DNA of 64,000 nt from Nostoc sp. FACHB-110 (lineage in GTDB: Bacteria; Cyanobacteriota; Cyanobacteriia; Cyanobacteriales; Nostocaceae). The notes under the pieces were generated by a model that was not told the DNA's origin, did no database searches, and worked only from the letters and a program-made list of their open reading frames with translations. The translations under genes were made by a program, and so were the position numbers. Below, one piece after another: positions 36,983 to 45,560 of this stretch. The DNA lies in assembly GCF_014697425.1 (NCBI RefSeq), contig NZ_JACJRU010000033.1, forward strand, positions 1 to 64,000. Direction: 5' to 3'. The first letter of the stretch is position 1. Every line of letters starts with the position of its first letter.

Positions 36983-38668
36983 ATGAGTCCAGTCACAATT
37001 CAGGCTAATCAACTTTCCATCCATAAAGTGTTTAGTGATGATTTTGTTTTTACCATCCCTTTATTCCAACGTCCTTATGCTTGGGGTAAAGAAGAAGCTG
37101 GAGAACTTTTGGATGATTTACTTAACGCCTTGGGAGATAGCGACGAAAGGATTGACGATATTAATCCATATTTTTTAGGCAGTATTGTACTTATTAAAGG
37201 AGATAAACCAGATGCACAGATTATTGATGGACAGCAGCGTTTGACAACACTTACTATATTAATAGCAGCATTGAGAACATATCTTTCTAAAGACAAAAAA
37301 CACATAGCAACTAAGTATTTGTATCAAGAAGACGATTTTGATGCAGAAAATAACATTTATCGTTTAACTGTACGTTCCAGAGATGAACATTTCTTTAAAG
37401 AATATATTCAATCAGAACTAGGTATTGAGAAGTTAAAACAATTGAGTAACATTAAACTTTCAGATAGCTGTAAAAATTTTAAAGATAACACATTGTTTTA
37501 TTTAAATAAACTACAAATTTTTTCTGAAACTCAAATTAGTCGATTTTTGCAATTTCTTACTAAAAGATGTTTTCTAGTAATAGTTTCAACTCCTGATATC
37601 GACTCAGCATATCGAATATTTTCTGTATTGAATAATAGAGGTATGGATTTATCCCATGCTGACATTTTTAAGGCTGAAATTATTGGCAAAATCCCAGACA
37701 AATACCAAGAGACATATAGCAAAAAATGGGAAGATGCAGAAGAAAAACTAGGACGTGATGTATTTAAGAGCATTTTTTCTCATATTAGAATGATTCATGC
37801 TAAGTCAAAACCACGCGAAAGTATACTTAAAGAATTTTATAAAGGAGTTACACCAACACCGACTCAAAAGCCTCAAGAGTTTATTGATGAAACTTTACTT
37901 CCATTAACAGAAGCATTTTATGATATTAATAATCAAGTCTATAAATGTGATTTTTGGAAAAGTGAAATTAATAACTTGTTTAAATGGTTGCAATTGATTG
38001 ATAATTCAGATTGGATACCACCAGCTATTCTTTATTTATCAAAAAATTATTATGCTCCTGATTTGTTATTGAAATTTTTCTCTGATTTAGACAGGCTGGC
38101 TTCTGGTTTAATGATTCAGCGTTCTAATATCAACGAACGCATTGAACGTTACAGTAAACTATTACACTCTATTGATAAAGGAGAAGATTTATTTTTGCCA
38201 GATTCACCACTACAATTGAGTGTTCAAGAAAAGAATGATATACTTAAAATATTGAACGGCGACATTTATTTAATTAAGAAAATTATACGTTATGTTTTAC
38301 AGCGTTTAGATACAGCACTATCTGAAGTCAACCCATCGTATGATTTTCCTAATATTACAGTTGAACACGTACTTCCACAAAATCCATCTCCTCAGAGTGA
38401 ATGGTATAATTGGTTTGCTACCCAGGAAGAACGCGAAAAATACGTTCACCGTTTAGGTAATTTAGTTTTGCTATCTTCTTATAAAAATAGCCAAGCTAAC
38501 AACTATGATTTTGCAACGAAGAAGCAAAAATATTTTACAACTAAAAATGGTATTTCTAATTTTGCACTGACTACTCAAGTGTTAATAGAAAAAGAATGGA
38601 CACCAGAAGTTATTGAGAAAAGGCAGAATATTCTCATTAATCAGCTGAAAAAGCTTTGGCGTTTATAG
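36983..38668 (+). CDS. GmrSD-like single-chain nuclease (DUF262 + DUF1524)
   Basis: A 561-residue protein. The N-terminal DUF262 (ParB/sulfiredoxin-like) domain has IPLFQRPYAWGKEE (25-38), YFLGSIVLI and the hallmark IIDGQQRLTTL (80-90), which in GmrS-type proteins is the NTP-hydrolysing site. The C-terminal DUF1524 HNH domain has VEHVLPQNP with His462, then RLGNLVLLS and a closing asparagine motif. This fused order is that of type IV restriction enzymes (GmrSD/BrxU-like) that cut modified phage DNA. AAGGAGAT precedes the ATG at 36983; an earlier ATG at 36914 adds 23 unconserved residues. There is no methylase beside it. Confidence 0.88.
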   Translation: MSPVTIQANQLSIHKVFSDDFVFTIPLFQRPYAWGKEEAGELLDDLLNALGDSDERIDDINPYFLGSIVLIKGDKPDAQIIDGQQRLTTLTILIAALRTYLSKDKKHIATKYLYQEDDFDAENNIYRLTVRSRDEHFFKEYIQSELGIEKLKQLSNIKLSDSCKNFKDNTLFYLNKLQIFSETQISRFLQFLTKRCFLVIVSTPDIDSAYRIFSVLNNRGMDLSHADIFKAEIIGKIPDKYQETYSKKWEDAEEKLGRDVFKSIFSHIRMIHAKSKPRESILKEFYKGVTPTPTQKPQEFIDETLLPLTEAFYDINNQVYKCDFWKSEINNLFKWLQLIDNSDWIPPAILYLSKNYYAPDLLLKFFSDLDRLASGLMIQRSNINERIERYSKLLHSIDKGEDLFLPDSPLQLSVQEKNDILKILNGDIYLIKKIIRYVLQRLDTALSEVNPSYDFPNITVEHVLPQNPSPQSEWYNWFATQEEREKYVHRLGNLVLLSSYKNSQANNYDFATKKQKYFTTKNGISNFALTTQVLIEKEWTPEVIEKRQNILINQLKKLWRL

Positions 38669-38705
38669 TATTAAATTATATAGTAATACCTGCGTAAAAG
38701 ATTAG

Positions 38706-38734
38706 ATCCCCGATTTCTAGGATAATTCGGGGAT
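38706..38734 (+). terminator. CCCCGA-type hairpin after the GmrSD-like gene
   Basis: ATCCCCGA (38706-38713) pairs with TCGGGGAT (38727-38734), followed by only TTG. It is the same hairpin type as those at 5547, 6642 and 43399. Probably a terminator. Confidence 0.6.
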
Positions 38735-38852
38735 TTGAACTATTGAAAGCCTAAATATATAAACTTTTTACAAAGTGTTTTATTTGCAACGGTTTAGTAA
38801 AAAACTATTGGCTAAACTGTAACCTCTATTATTCAATTTTATTCAAACTAGT

Positions 38853-39683
38853 ATGCATTGGTTATTATCCGGGCCGTTGAGTGTAGAAAAATTAACGGTT
38901 AAAATTGCTGGTCTGTCTGCAAGTTTACAAGGTAAAAAGCTGGTACAGATGTCAGATTTTCACTATGATGGTTTGCGTTTATCTAATGAGATGTTAGATA
39001 AAGCGATCGCACTTAGTAATCAAGTCACCCCAGATTTAGTATTATTAACAGGTGATTATATTACTAGTAGCACCCAACCAATTCATGAATTAGTATTAAA
39101 ACTCAAGCATTTACAGGCTCAAGCTGGTATCTATGCCATACTAGGTAATCATGATATCTATTACAGACACTCAAAATCAGAAATTACCAACGCCTTAACG
39201 CGCATTGGCGTGCAAGTATTATGGAATGAAGTCGCCTATCCTTTTGGTCAAGAATTAGCACTGGTTGGACTAGCTGACCGTTATTCCCGGGAATTTAATC
39301 CTCTACCAGTCATGAATCAGTTAGACCCCCATACACCCCGCATTGTCCTATCTCACAACCCAGACACTGCAGAAATCTTGCAAGCATGGCGAGTAGATTT
39401 ACAATTATCTGGTCATACTCACGGCGGTCAAATAGTTATTCCCGGACTCGGTGCAATTTTAGGTTATCGTCAAAAAATTATCAGATTTATCCCCAAAAAA
39501 ATCAGACGACGTGTTCCTAGCTTGCGTCGAGATAGTTTTATTATGCAGCATTGGGAATGGGCGCAGGGTTTCCATCGAATAGGTAATAATCAGCTATATG
39601 TAAATCGCGGTTTAGGAACTTATCTCCCAGGGAGGTTATTTTGCCCACCAGAAGTAACAGTTATTACTCTCGATAGTGAATAA
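38853..39683 (+). CDS. Metallophosphoesterase (YaeI-like), copy 1
   Basis: A 276-residue calcineurin-type phosphoesterase. Metal motifs are SDFHYD (Asp35, His37), TGDY (Asp68), GNHD (98-101), SHNPD and SGHTHGGQ. The order and spacing fit YaeI/UDP-2,3-diacylglucosamine-hydrolase-like enzymes acting on lipid or envelope phosphoesters; a membrane-associated start (MHWLLSGPLSV) replaces a full signal anchor. It is followed 87 bp later by a close paralog in the same orientation; the two share most residues over their whole length, so this is a tandem duplication. Confidence 0.88.
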   Translation: MHWLLSGPLSVEKLTVKIAGLSASLQGKKLVQMSDFHYDGLRLSNEMLDKAIALSNQVTPDLVLLTGDYITSSTQPIHELVLKLKHLQAQAGIYAILGNHDIYYRHSKSEITNALTRIGVQVLWNEVAYPFGQELALVGLADRYSREFNPLPVMNQLDPHTPRIVLSHNPDTAEILQAWRVDLQLSGHTHGGQIVIPGLGAILGYRQKIIRFIPKKIRRRVPSLRRDSFIMQHWEWAQGFHRIGNNQLYVNRGLGTYLPGRLFCPPEVTVITLDSE

Positions 39684-39770
39684 ATTGTCATTAAGTTTTT
39701 ACATTTTTTTAATATATATTTTGTTATTTGATAAGCTGTAAACGCTAATCAGAGGAGTTGATATCTTACT

Positions 39771-40604
39771 ATGCATTGGTTGTTTACAGGACGTTTAAGT
39801 GTAGATAAAATAACGGTTAAGATTGCCGAACTTCCATCATCTTTAGAAGGCATAAAATTAATTCAATTATCAGACTTTCACTATGATGGATTGCGCTTAT
39901 CTGAAGAATTACTCCAAGAAGCGATCGCAGCTACAAATGAACTAGAACCTGATTTAATTGTTTTAACAGGTGATTATGTGACTGATGATCCTACTCCTAT
40001 TCATCAGTTAGTGATGCGACTCAAACATTTACAAAGTCGCTACGGCATTTATGCTGTACTCGGTAATCACGATATACACTACAAGCATTCTCAAGCAGAA
40101 GTTACAAATGCTTTTTCCAGCATTGGTGTGAATGTTCTGTGGAATGAAATAGCATATCCTTTTGGCAAAGAATTACCAATAGTAGGACTAGCTGATTATT
40201 GGTCGCGGGAATTTAACCCTGCACCTGTGATGAATCAAATAGATCCTTTGACACCCCGGATAGTTTTATCTCATAACCCAGATACAGCTAAAATCTTAGA
40301 ACAGTGGCGAGTAGATTTACAACTATCTGGTCATACTCACGGTGGTCATATTGTTATTCCAGGGTTTGGCCCTCTTGTTTTTTATTATAAAAAATTCCTG
40401 AAGAAATTACCGAAAAAACTCCGGCGTTGGGTTCCATTTTTATTTGGAGACTGTTCAAAAGTAGTCCGATATTGGGAATGGTCGCAAGGATGGCATCAAG
40501 TATCTAATAATCAGTTATATGTTAATCGTGGCTTGGGTACTTATCGACCAGGAAGATTTTTTTGTCCGCCTGAAGTGACGGTGATTACTTTAGTTAGTCA
40601 ATAG
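39771..40604 (+). CDS. Metallophosphoesterase (YaeI-like), copy 2
   Basis: A 277-residue paralog of the preceding gene. The same metal motifs are intact: SDFHYDGLRLS, LTGDYV, LGNHDI, SHNPD and SGHTHGGH. The main differences lie in the segment after GHTHGG (residues 195-240), where the loop likely to contact the substrate has diverged (PLVFYYKKFLKKLPKKL here), suggesting altered specificity. AGAGGAG precedes the start. Both copies appear functional. Confidence 0.88.
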   Translation: MHWLFTGRLSVDKITVKIAELPSSLEGIKLIQLSDFHYDGLRLSEELLQEAIAATNELEPDLIVLTGDYVTDDPTPIHQLVMRLKHLQSRYGIYAVLGNHDIHYKHSQAEVTNAFSSIGVNVLWNEIAYPFGKELPIVGLADYWSREFNPAPVMNQIDPLTPRIVLSHNPDTAKILEQWRVDLQLSGHTHGGHIVIPGFGPLVFYYKKFLKKLPKKLRRWVPFLFGDCSKVVRYWEWSQGWHQVSNNQLYVNRGLGTYRPGRFFCPPEVTVITLVSQ

Positions 40605-41173
40605 TCATAAGCTTGAGAAACCACAAAACCTTCTTCCCTAATCAAAGCTATAAACCGCCGAAATTACGACCGATAAATATCAGTAACTTCAGGCGGTTTA
40701 TTCAATATGCAATAGTTAGAGAAAATTAAAAAAAACAGAGAAAATTACTCAAATAATTTGGACAAATTCTGCAATCGTTTTGCTCAGACCTGAACATCCT
40801 TGATTCTAATAGGCAGGCATTTCTGGCTGTACGTTCAAAACCTCCATAAAAATCAACAGATACAAGGTGAAAACACTTAACATGAGGATGTTACAGTTGA
40901 GTGGCGATCGCAACGATCTTAGAGCAGGAGGTACAGGCTCTAATTTCAAGTTTCTTACTTCACTTAAACTTAACCTTTCTGTACCTTGTTCTTAATGTAC
41001 CACCCTCTAATTTGAAGTGGGATTTATTTTACTAAAGTTGAGTAGCATTAATGTCTCGCAACATTAGTAAAAATTTTCTTAAGAGAGATTCAACTTTTTG
41101 GTCACTTTTATATTGAGTTTTGTAACATGACTGACGCAAAATCAATGTCTCAGTCCACTTCAACTACTGCTAT
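40605..41173. other. Spacer downstream of the metallophosphoesterases
   Basis: About 570 bp. ATAAACCGCC (40650-40659) and GGCGGTTTAT (40692-40701) form a 10-bp stem over a 32-nt loop, probably the end of the phosphoesterase transcript. Inverted GAACATCCT (40791) and AGGATGTT (40885) are about 95 bp apart. One HIP1 site is present. No gene was recognised. Confidence 0.5.
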
Positions 41174-41198
41174 AAAAGAAAAACCCGCCTCTGCGGGT
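41174..41198 (-). terminator. Terminator of the minus-strand membrane protein gene
   Basis: On the minus strand ACCCGC-AGAG-GCGGGT (41198-41183) is followed by TTTTCTTTT (41182-41174), a textbook intrinsic terminator about 50 bp after the stop at 41249. Confidence 0.85.
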
Positions 41199-41248
41199 GA
41201 TAAAAATTGGTTTTATGACAGAAAAAATTCTCTTCTACGCTGACATTT

Positions 41249-41923
41249 TTATCGAGGGCTACCCTTATCTGTGGTAGAAGAATCAGTATCTGAAGTACTG
41301 TTAGGCTGATCCGAAGTTTGAGGTATGGCAGTTTCCGAACTGTTAGTTTTACTCTTAGTAGCGGGAGTATCTGTAGAACTATTACTGGGAGAAGTTGTCT
41401 GTGTTCCAGAAGTTGCAGGTTGTTGAGGCGGAACTGTAACGTTAATCTGTGGTGAAGACGGAGGTACAGTTACAGATGGGGCTGACTGTTGCGGAACTAC
41501 CACAGGTACTTCTCTAGTTCTTTCAATAATTGTGGTTTGTTGTGGTTGGGGAGTAAATGTAGGCGTTGACAAGTCACTACTAGGTGAAGGAGTGAATGTT
41601 GGTTGAGTCTGTTCAATTACAGTTTCTCTGGGTTGATTAAAGTACCAAAATGCACCCACAATTAAGCCAGCTAAAGCAGTGAGCAAAATTCCTAACAGTA
41701 AACCACGAGATGCATTTTCATTATCACGGGCGGCTAAATTAGCTTGTTGGTAATTACGCTCAATTTCTCGACCATTGGCGTAACCATTTCTGTAAGAACT
41801 GACATTGTTATTCACACTTTCACTGGTGCGGGTGACGTTGGTGTGAGTGTTACCGTAATTATCGGTATAAGATTGTTGTCTAGTTTCGCTGTTATAAGTT
41901 TCCCGATCGCCTGAATTTGTCAT
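41249..41923 (-). CDS. Single-pass membrane protein with Pro/Ser/Thr-rich tail
   Basis: A 224-residue protein. The Asn/Tyr/Arg-rich N-terminus (about 70 residues) is followed by one membrane helix (about 77-96, LLLGILLTALAGLIVGAFWYF) and a C-terminal tail of about 125 residues rich in Pro, Gln, Ser and Thr. It has no catalytic motifs. The topology suggests an envelope or cell-surface tether with the tail outside. The start could also be a GTG four codons earlier; AGGAG lies close to that GTG and 13 bp from the ATG chosen. A strong terminator follows. Confidence 0.7.
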   Translation of the reverse strand: MTNSGDRETYNSETRQQSYTDNYGNTHTNVTRTSESVNNNVSSYRNGYANGREIERNYQQANLAARDNENASRGLLLGILLTALAGLIVGAFWYFNQPRETVIEQTQPTFTPSPSSDLSTPTFTPQPQQTTIIERTREVPVVVPQQSAPSVTVPPSSPQINVTVPPQQPATSGTQTTSPSNSSTDTPATKSKTNSSETAIPQTSDQPNSTSDTDSSTTDKGSPR

Positions 41924-42199
41924 ACTATTAATCACACTCCTAAACTATGTATTGTTTAAGCTAAAACCTTATTACACAGGAAATTGCAATATTTATCCCC
42001 AAAGAACTCAATAAATTTAAGTTCTTTTTTTTACTTAGCTTTTAATGATATTCAGCATACAATTTGTAATTGCATCGATGGTTCTATCTAGAGTCGGGAG
42101 TTTATCATCTGCCAAAAGAATTAGTATGGGGTAGATATATGCAGTTATTAGCTGTTGTATCAAAATGGTCAACTTCCCACGAGAGAGAGGGAGCAATTG

Positions 42200-43285
42200 A
42201 TGTTTTCCTGGCCTAAAAAATCTCAGACACCCCATAGCGGTTATCATTGGGATGGCAGCGATCGCCGTTTTTTTGAAGGCTGGTATTATCGCGTAACCTT
42301 GCCAGACTGCGGCCAAACCTTTGCCTTCATGTACTCTATTGAAGATCCCATTGGTGGTAAACCCTACAGTGGTGGTGCAGCCCAAATCCTCGGCCCCAAC
42401 GATGAATATTTATGCCGAACTTTTCCAGATGTAGATAAATTTTGGGCTAGTCGAGATGTCTTAGCTTTAGGACATTGGGGTAAAACCAATCTCAACACTC
42501 AACCCCTATACCTCTTAAGCGCAGAATTTGAACAACATATTCAAGAAGGTTATCAAGCTACAGCTAATATCAATCAAGGAATTATCCGCGATCCTGCAAC
42601 AGGTTTTTATTGTCGTTGGTTATATGAAATTCAGCCCGTATATGGATGGGGAAATCAAGATAGCCTTCAGCAATCAACTGCTGGCTGGATGTCATTTTTA
42701 CAGATTTTTGAGCCTGGCTGGCAAATTTTAATGGCGCATGGTTTAGCTAGCGGTTGGATAGACTGGAACGGCAAAATTTATGAATTTACCCACGCGCCAG
42801 CCTACGGCGAAAAAAATTGGGGTGGGGCTTTTCCGCAAAAATGGTTTTGGCTAAACTGTAATTGCTTTGACGGTGAACCCGACTTAGCATTAACCGCAGG
42901 CGGTGGTAGACGCGGTGTGTTGTGGTGGATGGAATCTGTCGCCATGATAGGAGTGCATTATCAAGGTAAATTTTATGAATTTGTCCCTTGGAACTCCCAA
43001 GTGCAATGGCAGATTCAACCTTGGGGTAGATGGCAAATGCAAGCTAGAAATTTAAACTACGAGATTGAGTTGACAGGAACCACGCATCTACCAGGTACAC
43101 CCCTACGCGCACCGACAACCAATGGTTTAATTTACTGTTGTCGAGATACCATGCAAGGAAATCTAAATTTGGAGTTGCGAAAAATAAGTGACAAACAATC
43201 TACAAATATCCTAAAATCACAGAGTTCTTTGTGTGGTTTAGAAATAGGCGGCGGTTCTTGGGACAATTCGTGGCACTCTAGCTAA
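42200..43285 (+). CDS. Tocopherol cyclase
   Basis: A 361-residue protein homologous, from memory, to plant VTE1/SXD1 and Synechocystis slr1737, which close the chromanol ring of tocopherol from methylated phytylquinols. Hallmarks are the opening SGYHWDGSDRRFFEGWYYRV, MYSIEDP, the Trp-rich KNWGGAFPQKWFWLNCN and LTAGGGRRGVLWW. The ATG at 42200 follows GAGGGAG and gives the family start; an upstream ATG at 42155 would add 15 residues. The gene ends 32 bp before a tRNA gene. It marks an oxygenic phototroph. Confidence 0.93.
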   Translation: MFSWPKKSQTPHSGYHWDGSDRRFFEGWYYRVTLPDCGQTFAFMYSIEDPIGGKPYSGGAAQILGPNDEYLCRTFPDVDKFWASRDVLALGHWGKTNLNTQPLYLLSAEFEQHIQEGYQATANINQGIIRDPATGFYCRWLYEIQPVYGWGNQDSLQQSTAGWMSFLQIFEPGWQILMAHGLASGWIDWNGKIYEFTHAPAYGEKNWGGAFPQKWFWLNCNCFDGEPDLALTAGGGRRGVLWWMESVAMIGVHYQGKFYEFVPWNSQVQWQIQPWGRWQMQARNLNYEIELTGTTHLPGTPLRAPTTNGLIYCCRDTMQGNLNLELRKISDKQSTNILKSQSSLCGLEIGGGSWDNSWHSS

Positions 43286-43317
43286 AACTACTGCTATTAT
43301 ATTTATGCTTCGTAGTT

Positions 43318-43391
43318 GGGGCTGTAGCTCAGTTGGATAGAGCGAGCGCCTCCTAAGCGCTAGGCCGTGCGTTCGAGACGCACCAGTCCCG
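43318..43391 (+). tRNA. tRNA-Arg (anticodon CCU)
   Basis: A full cloverleaf: acceptor GGGGCTG/CAGTCCC (one G-U pair), D-stem GCTC/GAGC, anticodon stem AGCGC/GCGCT with loop CTCCTAA (anticodon CCT), T-stem GTGCG/CGCAC with loop TTCGAGA, and discriminator G. CCA is not encoded and there is no intron. Its 3' half is the attachment site of an integrative element, and the element's end rebuilds the tRNA, so the gene stays functional. Confidence 0.96.
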
Positions 43392-43393
43392 TC
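43357..43393 (+). repeat. Left attachment site in the tRNA (att repeat 1)
   Basis: 37 bp from the 3' anticodon stem to two bases past the acceptor are repeated exactly at 45561-45597. With one mismatch the identity extends six bases further 5' (43351 against 45555). Confidence 0.93.
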
Positions 43394-43398
43394 TGCCA

Positions 43399-43450
43399 AA
43401 TAATCCCCGAAGTCCATGAAATACAAGGGTTTCGGGGATTATTTATTTTG
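43399..43450 (+). terminator. Terminator after tRNA-Arg, inside the element
   Basis: AATAATCCCCGAA (43399-43411) pairs perfectly with TTCGGGGATTATT (43431-43443), followed by TATTTTG. It ends the tRNA transcript and insulates the integrase gene; being past the att core it belongs to the element. Confidence 0.85.
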
Positions 43451-43508
43451 TCCAAATGGCTGAAATCAGGTATCCACAAGGCATTAAAGATTAGTTGGAT
43501 AACCTTAA

Positions 43509-43529
43509 ATGAATATGGAATGAATATGG
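43509..43529 (+). promoter_or_regulatory. Paired GAATATG motifs, left end (candidate arm site)
   Basis: ATGAATATGG occurs at 43509 and 43520, an 11-bp pitch. Matching pairs are at 45353/45364 and 45473/45484 near the other end. A reverse copy (CATATTCAC, 43552-43560) touches the integrase start. Paired repeats at both ends of an integrase element are typical of arm-type binding sites. Confidence 0.55.
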
Positions 43530-43561
43530 TAGGTTAGACCCAGAGTTATTTCATATTCACC

Positions 43562-44755
43562 ATGCAATCAGGAAAATACAATACCAAAGGTTCAGTCACA
43601 GTCCAGAGTTTCCAAGGTCGCTTGCGATTACGCTTACCTAGGCAGTTATTTGACGGAAAGCAGAAATTTCTAACACTAGGATTAGACGATACACCTGGAA
43701 ATCGTCAAATAGCTGAGGCTAAAGCTAAAGAGATAGAAAAAGATATTCAAGTTAATGTCCTTGTACCAGGAACTTTTGACTATACATTAAACAAATATCG
43801 TCCTGAATATTTTCGATTAGTAGAAGCAAAATGCTCAGAGTATTCTGTTAACCTTCAAGAAATTTGGAAAAAATTTATAGACTACAAAAAGAATATTTCA
43901 TCACCTAGTACAATGAGATTTCAGTACAAGGTTTTTAGCAATTATGTATTGAAATTACCCACTCAGGATTTAGATAAAGCAATTGAAATTAGGGATTGGG
44001 TTATCAATAACATTCCTCCAGAATCATCTAAAAGATTTATTGTTCGTCTAAACGCTTGCTGCAATTGGGCAGTCGATTCAAAAATTATCAATACTAATCC
44101 TTTCCTAGGAATGTCCAGTAAAATTACAATTCCAAAAGCGCAAAAAAATGATGAAGATGATATAAATCCATTTACTGTAGAAGAAAGAAACTTAATACTT
44201 AAGGCATTACGAGAAAACGAATTTTGTTCTAAATATTCTAGAGTAAAACATTCTTATTATGCTGACTATGTAGAATTTCTTTTTTTAACAGGTTGCCGTC
44301 CATCTGAAGCTATAGCGCTGGAAAGAAATCATGTAACTAGTGACTTTAGATATATAAATTTTGATTGTGCTGTTGTTTTAACTGATAAAGGGTTAGCAAA
44401 AAAAGCAGGTTTAAAAACTCAAGAAAAAAGAAGATTTCCGGTTAATCAAAAATTAAAACATATTCTTGAAAGGATATGTAAGGGAAAATTTAATAATGAT
44501 ATTTTGTTTCCTAGCCCTCAAGACAGAACTTATATCGACACTGACAACTTTAGAAAACGAGTTTGGAAGGTAGTATTAGATGGGTTGGAAATTGAATATC
44601 GGAAGCCCTATAATACCAGACACACTTTTATTACTTTAGCTTTGGAAAGTGGATTAGATGCTAAAGATGTTGCTAGATTAGTTGGTAATTCACCAGAGAT
44701 AATATATAAGCACTATGCTGGCAATAAAAGAGATTTATTTGTACCTGAGTTTTAA
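43562..44755 (+). CDS. int: Tyrosine recombinase/phage-type integrase
   Basis: A 397-residue protein. A basic beta-strand N-terminus (arm-binding type, about 10-60, VQSFQGRLRLRLPRQLF) leads to a core-binding helical domain (about 95-180) and the catalytic domain. Catalytic residues are Arg246 in TGCRPSEA, Lys285 in KTQEKR, Arg353 and His354 in YNTRHTF, and the nucleophile Tyr385 in YKHYAG. The usual His of the GH[ST] box is Asn (GNSPE, Asn376) and the first His of HxxR is Tyr; both occur in phage-like relatives. It drives recombination at the flanking tRNA-Arg repeats. The gene is more AT-rich than its neighbours. Confidence 0.93.
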   Translation: MQSGKYNTKGSVTVQSFQGRLRLRLPRQLFDGKQKFLTLGLDDTPGNRQIAEAKAKEIEKDIQVNVLVPGTFDYTLNKYRPEYFRLVEAKCSEYSVNLQEIWKKFIDYKKNISSPSTMRFQYKVFSNYVLKLPTQDLDKAIEIRDWVINNIPPESSKRFIVRLNACCNWAVDSKIINTNPFLGMSSKITIPKAQKNDEDDINPFTVEERNLILKALRENEFCSKYSRVKHSYYADYVEFLFLTGCRPSEAIALERNHVTSDFRYINFDCAVVLTDKGLAKKAGLKTQEKRRFPVNQKLKHILERICKGKFNNDILFPSPQDRTYIDTDNFRKRVWKVVLDGLEIEYRKPYNTRHTFITLALESGLDAKDVARLVGNSPEIIYKHYAGNKRDLFVPEF

Positions 44756-44850
44756 GTGTACTTCGATTTAGGATTTTAAATCGGTGATGCTAACAAGCTG
44801 GAAACTGGTACATCACCGATACCACTTTTGTAAATGGCAATATCTATTCT

Positions 44851-45147
44851 ATGTTTACGCGCACAGAATTGGAACTTCAGACAGTTCCACAATTAAAAAC
44901 ATTGTGTCTACGCTACGGGTTAAGACCAACAGGGAATCCTGGTTACAAAGATAGCTACATCGTCACCTTGATGGCATTTCCTTTATTAGCTATCAACCAG
45001 ATGGAAGAAAATAGAGGACTGAGAAGACCGTCATTTGGTAGCTACCAGAATTTAGGGCAAGCACTGGATGAGATGAATGAACCAACGCCAGAGCAAGCAG
45101 CCTTGATTAGAATCTCATTTGAGGGTAGGAGGATAGAATACCCTTGA
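44851..45147 (+). CDS. Small SAP-like protein of the integrative element
   Basis: A 98-residue protein. Its first 45 residues (MFTRTELELQTVPQLKTLCL, then RYGLRP...KDSYIVTLMAF) have the helix-loop-helix pattern of SAP DNA-binding domains: a leucine-spaced first helix, a GLRPTGN turn and a second helix. The rest is unassigned. As the only other gene in the element it may be the excisionase/directionality factor or a DNA-binding accessory. This is inference from position and size. Confidence 0.65.
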   Translation: MFTRTELELQTVPQLKTLCLRYGLRPTGNPGYKDSYIVTLMAFPLLAINQMEENRGLRRPSFGSYQNLGQALDEMNEPTPEQAALIRISFEGRRIEYP

Positions 45148-45185
45148 ATAAGTCTTCCAATAACTACAGACTAGAGAGGTGAACT

Positions 45186-45330
45186 TGTACCCTTAACTTC
45201 CGCTTGTCTTCCCTGAGCACCCTCCAAGTTAGTTCACTTAGAGAAATTTCTTTCCCTGCCGCTACCAATTTTTGAAGGTTAAGGGTACAATTCCTCCGGT
45301 AGAGAACAAGAGAAGATGATTAAGGGTATA
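45186..45330. repeat. Inverted and direct TTAAGGGTA repeats in the element
   Basis: TGTACCCTTAAC (45186-45197) and its exact reverse complement GTTAAGGGTACA (45278-45289) are followed by a near copy TTAAGGGTATA (45320-45330) 41 bp further on. They lie between the small gene and the right arm motifs. They may bind an excisionase or a regulator. No other gene lies in 45148-45826. Confidence 0.6.
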
Positions 45331-45351
45331 AACAAATGGTTGTCAATGACA

Positions 45352-45371
45352 AGAATATGGAATGAATATGA
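45352..45371 (+). promoter_or_regulatory. Paired GAATATG motifs, right inner
   Basis: GAATATGG at 45353 and GAATATGA at 45364, 11 bp apart, in the context AGAATATGGAATGAATATG, almost identical to the left pair. Confidence 0.55.
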
Positions 45372-45472
45372 ACAGTTATTGGAGTAAGTGGTTAATTGGA
45401 ATTATTTAATACCAGTAAATCAATAAACTTAATAGAGCCAATATGAGAAATATTGATGTTTTTAGGCTGAAT

Positions 45473-45491
45473 GAATATGAGATGAATATTG
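45473..45491 (+). promoter_or_regulatory. Paired GAATATG motifs, right outer
   Basis: GAATATGA at 45473 and GAATATTG at 45484, again 11 bp apart and about 75-85 bp from the att core, a distance usual for integrase arm sites. Confidence 0.5.
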
Positions 45492-45560
45492 CTAGTAATT
45501 ATTTAATCCTGAAGCGCTTGAATTATAAGCATTCTTGATAAAATGTCTTGCACTTCCTAC

